Assembly (NCBI GenBank): GCA_904501775.1 | Contig: CAJGCJ010000015.1 | Span: 1 to 25,991, forward strand | Direction of reading: 5' to 3' | Length of the DNA: 25,991 nucleotides | DNA from: an uncultured Bacteroidaceae bacterium | Lineage (GTDB): Bacteria; Bacteroidota; Bacteroidia; Bacteroidales; Bacteroidaceae | Shown here: piece after piece, positions 16,070 to 23,013 of the stretch | Position numbering within the stretch: position 1 is the first letter of the stretch | Layout: every line of letters begins with the position of its first letter | The notes under the pieces: generated by a model | Databases searched by the model: none | The model's input: only the letters and a program-made list of their open reading frames with translations | What the model was told of the DNA's origin: nothing | Made by a program: the position numbers and the translations under genes

Positions 16070-17050
16070 ATGCCTAAACGTTTGATTCCCAGACCCACTG
16101 TAATGAGTGAGATTAAGAACTATCTTGTAATTACATTCGGTTTAATGGTATATTCTCTTGCATGGAACTTCTTCATGTCGCCCTACAAGTTTGTGGTAGG
16201 TGGTATAACCGGTATCGGTGCCATTGTACAGTATACCACAGAAGTACCTATGCAATACACCTATTTTTTGATAAATGTAGTATTGATTATAATTGCAATA
16301 TGGCAATTGGGTCTTAAATTTTGTATAAAGACCATATATGCAATTATAACACTTACACTATTCCTTGAGTTTACCCAATACCTGTTCAGCATATACCCAA
16401 ATGCATATGAAATACTCGGTCCCGATAAAAAGTTGGAATCGTGTATTGCAGGTTCAATATTCACAGGAATGGGTATTGCACTGTGCTTCATAAATAACGG
16501 AAGTACAGGTGGTGTAGATATCATAGCTGCCATTATAAACAAATATAAGGATGTAAGTTTCGGACGTGCAATGCTATATGTCGATATATGTATAATCACA
16601 AGCAGTTTCTTCATTATTCCAAGTAACGACATTGCCATGAGCCTTCAAAAGGTATTCTATGGCTACATATCACTTGTCATAGTGAATGTATCGCTTGATT
16701 ACATTGTCAACAGTAACCTGCAGACAGTACAATTCTTTATATTCTCGAGCAAATATGATGAGATAGGATATTATATTACACGACACCTCAAACGTGGTGT
16801 AACACTGCTCGATTCAGTAGGTTATTACTCGGGTAAAGAGGGAAAAGTTGTTACCACATTGGCACGTGCAAGCCAATCGAACCAACTTTTCAGTGCCATC
16901 AAGCAAATAGATCCTAATGCGCTCATATCACAGTCAAAGGTAATGGCTGTATATGGTAATGGATTTGACAAGATAAAGGCCAAATCTAAAAAGGTAAAAT
17001 ACGACGAGAACGAACCCAAAGAAATTGAACGTAAAAACAACGCAGAATGA
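16070..17050 (+). CDS. YitT family membrane protein (DUF161/DUF2179)
   Basis: An integral membrane protein of unknown biochemical role. About five or six hydrophobic segments fill residues 15-220, including VVGGITGIGAIV and the STGGVDIIAAII block typical of the family. A soluble C-terminal DUF2179-type domain follows (about 230-310), with GVTLLDSVGYYSGKEGKVV and the FSAIKQIDPNALIS strand pattern, then a charged Lys/Glu tail. The TGA shares four bases with the next ATG (ATGA at 17047-17050), so rdgB is probably translated by coupling. A TACTTTTTG word near 16015 resembles a -7 element with one extra T, so the unit may have its own weak promoter as well as read-through from leuS. Confidence 0.9.
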   Translation: MPKRLIPRPTVMSEIKNYLVITFGLMVYSLAWNFFMSPYKFVVGGITGIGAIVQYTTEVPMQYTYFLINVVLIIIAIWQLGLKFCIKTIYAIITLTLFLEFTQYLFSIYPNAYEILGPDKKLESCIAGSIFTGMGIALCFINNGSTGGVDIIAAIINKYKDVSFGRAMLYVDICIITSSFFIIPSNDIAMSLQKVFYGYISLVIVNVSLDYIVNSNLQTVQFFIFSSKYDEIGYYITRHLKRGVTLLDSVGYYSGKEGKVVTTLARASQSNQLFSAIKQIDPNALISQSKVMAVYGNGFDKIKAKSKKVKYDENEPKEIERKNNAE

Positions 17051-17625
17051 AATTAGTATTTGCCACAAACAACAAGCATAAGCTCGAAGAGGTAAGAGCC
17101 ATTTTAGGAAATAGGGTAGAGGTTCTTTCGCTCGGCGATATAAACTGCAACGACGATATACCCGAAACAGCCGAAACATTACAAGGCAATGCACTCATAA
17201 AAGCACGTCACATATATAACAAATATGGCGTAAACTGTTTTGCCGATGATACCGGCCTTGAAGTGGAAGCTCTGAATGGTGCTCCGGGTGTATATTCTGC
17301 ACGATATGCAGGAGAATCGAACGATTCACAGGCAAATATGAATAAACTATTACAAAATTTAACAGGAAAAAATAACCGTAATGCACAATTTCGTACAGTT
17401 ATCGCGTTAATTATAAATGGAGAGGAAAAACTTTTCGACGGTATTGTAAAAGGAACTATTACTGAAGAGAAAAAAGGTGATTCAGGATTCGGTTACGACC
17501 CTATATTCGTTCCCGAAGGATACAGCGAAAGTTTTGCCCAAATGGATAGCGATACAAAAAACAGTATAAGCCATCGCTACCGTGCAACAAAACAACTATG
17601 CGATTATCTTATAAATAGTTTATGA
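17047..17625 (+). CDS. rdgB: Non-canonical purine NTP pyrophosphatase (RdgB/HAM1)
   Basis: RdgB hydrolyses ITP, dITP and XTP to monophosphates, keeping deaminated purines out of DNA and RNA. The 192-residue protein has all family motifs: TNNKHK at 7-12, FADDTGLEVEAL with the catalytic Asp pair 67-68, SARYAG, GDSGFGYDPIF at 144-154 and SHRYRA at 175-180. It overlaps the genes on both sides by ATGA, so three genes (yitT-like, rdgB, porZ) appear translationally linked. It is the second pool-sanitising pyrophosphatase in the window, after the MazG-like gene. Confidence 0.97.
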   Translation: MKLVFATNNKHKLEEVRAILGNRVEVLSLGDINCNDDIPETAETLQGNALIKARHIYNKYGVNCFADDTGLEVEALNGAPGVYSARYAGESNDSQANMNKLLQNLTGKNNRNAQFRTVIALIINGEEKLFDGIVKGTITEEKKGDSGFGYDPIFVPEGYSESFAQMDSDTKNSISHRYRATKQLCDYLINSL

Positions 17626-19916
17626 TAAAGAAAATATTATTATCGTTATTTACATTTTTGTGTTTTACAACAGTTAAGGCTGAAACAGAAAATTGGTCTC
17701 TTCATCTATCCTATCATAATGCAATACATTGCGAGATAATGAACAACAGGGTATATGTGCTTGCTTCGGGAGCACTATACTCTTACAGCGAAGATACTGA
17801 AGAGATAAATACATACGATAAATTGTCACATCTAAGTGATTTCAATATATCTCTTATATCATATTCAAAACATATTGATGCCATTGTAATTGTATATAAG
17901 AATGCCAATATAGACATTATGTATAGTGATGAATCGGTATATAACATACCCGATTTCATGAATAAGACAATTACAAATAAGGTAATTAACAACATATACA
18001 TTAAAGAGGATAAGGCACTTCTTTCAACATCGTTCGGCATTGTAGAACTCGACCTCATAAAGAAAGAGTTTACAAATACATATTCAATCGATAAAAACAT
18101 ATATGCTGCATGTTATTACAATAACTCTATATATGCAGCTGCAGACGATGGTATAATTTGTGGCAACATATCAGAGAACCTGCTCGACAAGAACAAATGG
18201 CAAACCATAAAAAGCTATAAGGCAAATTACTTTGCCGAATACAACAACAAGCTCTATTGTACTATAAACTCGAAAGATATATTCGTAATAGAGAACAATA
18301 ATTTCACAAAGATTCTATCATCTGACGATAATCTGCTGTATATGTACAGCGATAATGGCAAACTCGTATCGGGTACAAATAATACTCTATATACTATTGA
18401 TGCTGCTAACAACATCAGCAAATATGTTTCGGAAAGCAATAAAAGCAATTTCATACGTGTAAAAGGAGATAACTTGTGGAATTGTAAAGGCTACGAAGGA
18501 TTGGTAAAAGCCAAATTGGAAAAAAACAGCCTTATTGACAGCAGTAACGGCATTATTCCCAACAGTCCTGTAAGAAACCATTGCGAGAATCTGATTATTT
18601 CGGACGACAAACTGTTGGTTGCCGGTGGAAATATCAACTTTCTTGGTACCGTATTCTATGAACCTACCCTTATGGAAATGAATATGGACTATTACGATTG
18701 GTTCAACTATCCCGAAGAGAGTGTAAAGAGTGCCATTACAACACCATACAATAATGTATGTACCGTAGATGAGAATCCACTACATAAAGGACATATTTTT
18801 GCAGGCACATACGGTACAGGAATATATGAATTTAAAGACAAGGAGTTTATCAAGAATTATACATTGACAAATTCACCGCTCGAAAGTGTACTGCAAAGCG
18901 CAAGCGCACCCAGATATGTACGTATTTCAAAAGTAAAATTCGACAAGGAGGGTAATCTGTGGATACTTAACAGCGAAACAAAAAGCCCCATTAAAATATT
19001 GATGAACGATGGCAGCTGGCAAAATGTATATTACAGCGAAATAGAAAAGATGCAGACGCCATCAGAAATACATTTCGACTCACGCGGATGGATGTGGGTA
19101 GTATCGTTAAGAATGAGCTCGGGATTATTCTGTGCAAAGACAAATAATACCATTACACCCGATGATGATGAGACGAAAGGGTGGTTCGATATTTTCACTA
19201 ATCAGGATGGCTTAAGCTACAACATCTATCAAATATACGGATTTGCCGAGGATAAGAACGGAAAAATATGGGTGGGAACTGATACAGGACTATTCGTTAT
19301 AGAGAATCCTAACAAATTCTTTAAAGATGGTATATTCACCCAGATAAAAATTCCACGCAACGATGGAACCGGACTTGCCGACTATCTTTTAAACGGTGTA
19401 TATATACAGTGTATACATGTAGACGGTGCCAACCGTAAATGGATAGGTACAAAACATAATGGAGTCTTCCTAATCTCTGAGGACGGTCAAGAGACTATAA
19501 AAAACTTCACAACCTACAACAGTCCATTACCTTCAAATAACGTCGTCAGCGTGGCTGTAAATGGCAAAAACGGCGAAGTATTCATAGGTACCGACAATGG
19601 AATAGCGAGCTTTATGGGTGATGCCACCGAAGCATCGGAAAAACTTGATGAAAATAGTGTATATGCCTATCCTAATCCTGTGAGAAGCGATTACAAAGGA
19701 GATATTTCTATAGTAGGACTTACATTCGACTGTAATGTAAAAATCGTCGACACGGCCGGTACATTAATCAACGAAGGTAAATCTAATGGAGGAACATTCG
19801 TCTGGGATGGCAAAAACAAAAGAGGCGAAAGGGTAGGGACAGGTGTATATTATGTTCTTGCATACGACGAAGCAGGAAACGAAGGAGTAGCCACTAAAAT
19901 ACTGTTTATGAGATAG
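17622..19916 (+). CDS. porZ: PorZ-like type IX secretion protein with beta-propellers and C-terminal sorting domain
   Basis: A 764-residue exported protein. Residues 1-20 (MIKKILLSLFTFLCFTTVKA) form a Sec signal peptide. The mature part opens with ENWSLHLSYHNA and a repeated YVLASGALYSY / YDKLSHLSD pattern typical of the PorZ N-terminal propeller, followed by a second seven-bladed region of two-component-regulator type blades (GNLWILN, GWMWVVS, GKIWVGTDTGLF, RKWIGT). From about residue 680 a type A sorting-like domain follows: YPNPVRS, VKIVDTAG, FVWDGKNKRGE, GTGVYYVLAY. In Porphyromonas, PorZ is part of the outer-membrane attachment complex that links cargo to anionic LPS; that role here is inference from family. 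Length is close to the P. gingivalis protein. Starts inside the rdgB stop and ends before a strong terminator. Confidence 0.85.
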   Translation: MIKKILLSLFTFLCFTTVKAETENWSLHLSYHNAIHCEIMNNRVYVLASGALYSYSEDTEEINTYDKLSHLSDFNISLISYSKHIDAIVIVYKNANIDIMYSDESVYNIPDFMNKTITNKVINNIYIKEDKALLSTSFGIVELDLIKKEFTNTYSIDKNIYAACYYNNSIYAAADDGIICGNISENLLDKNKWQTIKSYKANYFAEYNNKLYCTINSKDIFVIENNNFTKILSSDDNLLYMYSDNGKLVSGTNNTLYTIDAANNISKYVSESNKSNFIRVKGDNLWNCKGYEGLVKAKLEKNSLIDSSNGIIPNSPVRNHCENLIISDDKLLVAGGNINFLGTVFYEPTLMEMNMDYYDWFNYPEESVKSAITTPYNNVCTVDENPLHKGHIFAGTYGTGIYEFKDKEFIKNYTLTNSPLESVLQSASAPRYVRISKVKFDKEGNLWILNSETKSPIKILMNDGSWQNVYYSEIEKMQTPSEIHFDSRGWMWVVSLRMSSGLFCAKTNNTITPDDDETKGWFDIFTNQDGLSYNIYQIYGFAEDKNGKIWVGTDTGLFVIENPNKFFKDGIFTQIKIPRNDGTGLADYLLNGVYIQCIHVDGANRKWIGTKHNGVFLISEDGQETIKNFTTYNSPLPSNNVVSVAVNGKNGEVFIGTDNGIASFMGDATEASEKLDENSVYAYPNPVRSDYKGDISIVGLTFDCNVKIVDTAGTLINEGKSNGGTFVWDGKNKRGERVGTGVYYVLAYDEAGNEGVATKILFMR

Positions 19917-19946
19917 AGTTCTTATATCTTAATACCTATTGTTCAT

Positions 19947-19982
19947 ATATTCCGTAGTAACTTTACAAGTTCTACGGAATAT
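19947..19982 (+). terminator. Intrinsic terminator of the porZ unit
   Basis: ATATTCCGTAG (19947-19957) pairs with CTACGGAATAT (19972-19982), and inside it AACTT pairs with AAGTT around a 3-base loop, with one bulged T. A TATTTTTATATTTG tail follows. It sits 31 bases after the porZ stop. Confidence 0.88.
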
Positions 19983-19984
19983 TA

Positions 19985-20492
19985 TTTTTATATTTGTTTA
20001 GTCACATGTCGTGATATAGAATACATCCGTTTATGTTTTCCACATTTTCACCAGATATTTATATATATATTATCCTTTTTAAAAAGAAAATAAATAAGAA
20101 CAAAAATAAAGCCTGTTGATAGTGTAGAAAACTATTTTAAGAAAAGTTTGTATTAATGTTTATTAGTTGAAGAGTTTCAGTTATTACTATTTAATTAACA
20201 ATCTAAATAATTGATAACTAATGCTACAGCCTACTTATTAACAGCTGTTCAAATTATGCGTGTGTTAAGAAATAGTTCTTAATTAACAGGAAAATTGCTG
20301 TTAAGAAGAAATGAAAAACTAATTGTAAAATAAAGGGGTTATAATTAGGATTGTGAAAATTACAGTGTGTATATATCTAAAATGGGAATAATCAAATTTA
20401 AAACCCGTTTTTTATGTTCTACTTATTAATAAGTTTTCAACAGCTTTTTAACACATATACCTTATACAAAGTTTATAGTGGGGTATATAAAT
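19985..20492. other. AT-rich intergenic region, candidate replication origin
   Basis: This 508-base stretch has no credible gene on either strand and is the most AT-rich part of the window. It holds TTTTCCACA at 20036-20044 (one mismatch to the DnaA box TTATCCACA), a long run of alternating A and T at about 20057-20072, TTATTAACA at 20235-20243, TTTTCAACA at 20434-20442 and TTATACAAA at 20463-20471. TNAACAG recurs six times on both strands between 20113 and 20443. Perfect dyads include TTAAGAA-ATAG-TTCTTAA (20265-20282), AACAGCTGTT (20240-20249) and ACTTATTAATAAGT (20421-20434). Box clusters beside an AT-rich element are origin-like. Against it, no exact DnaA box exists and the flanking genes converge, whereas genes usually diverge from an origin. 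Confidence 0.4.
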
Positions 20493-20547
20493 AAATATCC
20501 GACTCTTTATAAGAATCAGATATTTATAAGATGTATTTATAAAGAGT
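20493..20547. terminator. Two mutually exclusive hairpins after aspC
   Basis: AAATATC..GACTCTT at 20493-20507 pairs with AAGAATC..GATATTT at 20511-20525 with two mismatches. Alternatively ACTCTTTATAA (20502-20512) pairs perfectly with TTATAAAGAGT (20537-20547), followed on the + strand by TTTTTATTT. On the - strand the pair lies directly after the aspC stop (20550-20552), with an ATTTATTTATAT tail. It most probably terminates transcription from both sides. Confidence 0.7.
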
Positions 20548-20549
20548 TT

Positions 20550-21743
20550 TTATTTAAGTTTAGCAAGAGCCTCTTTAATACGACGTATAGCTTCGATGAT
20601 GTTCTCGTCACTTGTAGCGTAGCTCATTCTGAAACATTCAGGCGAGCCGAAAGATGCTCCGCCTACTGTTGCTACATGAGCCTCGGTCAAAAGGTACATT
20701 GCAAGATCGTCACTGTTGTTGATAGTAGTTTCTCCGTAGCTTTTGCCATAGTATGAACTGCACTTGGGGAATAGATAGAAAGCACCCTCGGGAACGTTTA
20801 CTTCAAGGCCGGGAATCTCTTTAGCCAACTTTACTATAAGGTCACGACGACGCTCGAATGCTACACGCATATCTTCAACAGCCTGCTGTGAGCCTGCATA
20901 AGCCTCTAATGATGCAATCTGCGATACTGAACATGGTCCGCTTGTATATTGTCCCTGAAGCTTGTTACAGCCCTTTACAATCCATTCTGCAGCTGCAAGA
21001 TAACCGATACGCCATCCGGTCATAGCATAAGCCTTTGATACACCGTTCACAATAATGACGCGATCACTAATTTCGGGGAACTGAGCTATGCTCTGGTGCT
21101 TGCCTATGTAATTGATGTGTTCATAAATCTCATCGGCAACAATGAAAATATTGGGATATTTTGCAAGTACATCGGCAAGTTCCTTAAGTTCTTCCTGTGT
21201 ATAAACCGAGCCTGTGGGGTTCGAAGGTGAACATAGGATAAGCATCTTTGTCTTAGGTGTAATGGCAGCCTCCAATTGTGCTCCTGTAATTTTGAAGTTC
21301 TGCTCAATACCGGCGCCTACTATTACAGGTGTACCATCGGCGAGTTTTACCATTTCGGGGTAACTTACCCAGTAGGGAGCAGGTATAATTACCTCATCGT
21401 CGGGATTTACAAGTGCCATAATAGCATTGCATACAGCCTGCTTTGCTCCGTTTGAAACAGAAATCTGTGCTTCGGTAAATTCGAGTCCATTTTCGCGTTT
21501 AAGTTTCTCTACAATAGCTTTGCGCAAAGAAGGATATCCGGGAACAGGTGAATAACGCGACCAGTTGTCATCTACTGCCTTTTTAGCAGCCTCTTTTATA
21601 TTATCGGGAGTGTTGAAATCGGGTTCACCGACACTCATATTAATAACATCGACACCTTGTGCCTTCAGTTCCTGACTCTTTTGTGACATCGCAAGTGTAG
21701 CCGATGTTGAAAGTCTGTTAAGACGGTCTGCCAATTTGTTCAT
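20550..21743 (-). CDS. aspC: Aspartate aminotransferase, class I fold type
   Basis: A PLP-dependent aminotransferase (397 residues) of the class I/II family, probably moving the amino group between aspartate and 2-oxoglutarate. The PLP Schiff-base lysine is Lys237 in NGVSKAYAMTGWRIGY. Other cofactor and substrate residues are visible: SNPTG at 174-178, DEIYEH with Asp204, YWVSYPEM near 124-131 and FRMSYAT near the C-terminus with the carboxylate-binding Arg. The subgroup-Ib-like start MNKLADRLNRLSTSATLAMS is typical. It is the last of three genes with ribBA 40 bases upstream and lptF/G before that. Substrate is inferred; prephenate or aromatic specificity cannot be excluded. Confidence 0.9.
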   Translation of the reverse strand: MNKLADRLNRLSTSATLAMSQKSQELKAQGVDVINMSVGEPDFNTPDNIKEAAKKAVDDNWSRYSPVPGYPSLRKAIVEKLKRENGLEFTEAQISVSNGAKQAVCNAIMALVNPDDEVIIPAPYWVSYPEMVKLADGTPVIVGAGIEQNFKITGAQLEAAITPKTKMLILCSPSNPTGSVYTQEELKELADVLAKYPNIFIVADEIYEHINYIGKHQSIAQFPEISDRVIIVNGVSKAYAMTGWRIGYLAAAEWIVKGCNKLQGQYTSGPCSVSQIASLEAYAGSQQAVEDMRVAFERRRDLIVKLAKEIPGLEVNVPEGAFYLFPKCSSYYGKSYGETTINNSDDLAMYLLTEAHVATVGGASFGSPECFRMSYATSDENIIEAIRRIKEALAKLK

Positions 21744-21783
21744 AGTTTTATAAGTTTAGAGTTTTTTTTTTATTTATCTGTAA

Positions 21784-22998
21784 TTAATCATCTAAATGTA
21801 AAGTATGGCCCATTCGTTCTGCTTTAGTGTGCAGATAGCGTGAATTGTGTCTGTTTGGTTCTATTTCACATGCTACATTTTCTACTATTTCCAATCCATA
21901 ACTCTCCAATCCTATACGTTTGACAGGATTATTAGTTATGAGGCGCATTTTATGTACTCCTACCTGACGCAGGATTTCGGCTCCTACACCATAGTCTCTT
22001 TCATCAGCTTTGAAGCCCAAGCAAAGGTTGGCATCTACTGTATCCATTCCCTCCTCCTGCAGTTTATAGGCTTTCATCTTATTCATAAGACCAATTCCGC
22101 GGCCCTCCTGATTAAGATAAACTATTACACCTTTACCCTCTTTCTCTATAAGTTCCATTGCACGGTGAAGTTGTGCGCCGCAGTCGCAACGGTGCGAGCC
22201 AAAGATATCACCTGTCATACATGATGAGTGTACACGTACAAGTATATTCTCGTCCTCTTTCCACTCGCCTTTAATGAGTGCTATATGCTCGAGTCCGTTC
22301 GATTTCTGTTTGAAAGGTATAAGGCGGAAATGACCCCATTCTGTGGGCATGTCTACCTCTTCGCCACGTTCTACAAGTGATTCTTGGCGCAGACGGTATT
22401 CTATAAGGTCGCGTATGCATATTATCTTAAGATTATGCTCCTTTGCTATCTTAATAAGCTGTGGCATACGTGCCATTGTTCCATCCTCGTTCATTATTTC
22501 TATGAGGGCTGCACAGGGATTAAGTCCGGCAAGGCGTGCCATGTCTATTCCAGCCTCGGTGTGTCCTGCACGGCGAAGAACTCCTTTGTCTTGTGCATAT
22601 AAAGGATTTATGTGTCCCGGACGGGCAAATGTCTCGGGTTTGCTGTTGGGGTCAGCAAGTGCCTTGATTGTTGCTGCACGATCTTCGGTTGAAACTCCTG
22701 TAGAGCATCCCTCTATCTTGTCTACTGTTACTGTAAAGGGTGTTCCCAAAAGGCTTGTATTAGAACTTACCTGAGGGTCGAGCTGAAGCTCTTTACAACG
22801 TGATAATGTGATGGGAACACATAGTACTCCACGTCCGTTCTTGAGCATGAAGTTTACCTTCTCGGGTGTTATCTTTTCGGCTGCTATTATGAAGTCGCCC
22901 TCGTTTTCACGATCTTCGTCGTCTACAACTATAATGAATTCTCCTTTGCGGAAATCTTCAATGGCTTCTTCTATTGTGCTTAATTTGAAATTTTCCAT
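21784..22998 (-). CDS. ribBA: Bifunctional 3,4-dihydroxy-2-butanone-4-phosphate synthase / GTP cyclohydrolase II
   Basis: Supplies both precursors of riboflavin. Residues 1-200 are the RibB domain, making dihydroxybutanone phosphate from ribulose-5-phosphate, with DDEDRENEGD at 26-35 and RAGHTEAGID near 143-152. Residues about 205-404 are GTP cyclohydrolase II, with the zinc ligands Cys260, Cys271 and Cys273 in HSSCMTGDIFGSHRCDCG, then NQEGRGIGL and NNPVKR. Total length 404 is normal for the fusion. No FMN riboswitch is seen upstream, where only 15 bases separate it from the lptF/G stop; expression therefore depends on the lptF/G promoter. Confidence 0.97.
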   Translation of the reverse strand: MENFKLSTIEEAIEDFRKGEFIIVVDDEDRENEGDFIIAAEKITPEKVNFMLKNGRGVLCVPITLSRCKELQLDPQVSSNTSLLGTPFTVTVDKIEGCSTGVSTEDRAATIKALADPNSKPETFARPGHINPLYAQDKGVLRRAGHTEAGIDMARLAGLNPCAALIEIMNEDGTMARMPQLIKIAKEHNLKIICIRDLIEYRLRQESLVERGEEVDMPTEWGHFRLIPFKQKSNGLEHIALIKGEWKEDENILVRVHSSCMTGDIFGSHRCDCGAQLHRAMELIEKEGKGVIVYLNQEGRGIGLMNKMKAYKLQEEGMDTVDANLCLGFKADERDYGVGAEILRQVGVHKMRLITNNPVKRIGLESYGLEIVENVACEIEPNRHNSRYLHTKAERMGHTLHLDD

Positions 22999-23013
22999 AT
23001 GTGTAGTATTGTT

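Noticed and set aside
19917..20549. XerCD dif site, because flanking genes converge
   Set aside because: No 28-base two-arm recombination site with a central 6-base spacer could be recognised; convergence over 5 kb on one side is too little to place a terminus.
20478..20756. Open frame on the + strand leaving the AT-rich gap and entering aspC
   Set aside because: Most of it is antisense to the aspC 3' end and it runs through both terminator hairpins.
22999..23013. FMN riboswitch ahead of ribBA
   Set aside because: Only 15 bases separate ribBA from the upstream gene, and no RFN element is present in the lptF/G end or leader that I can see.
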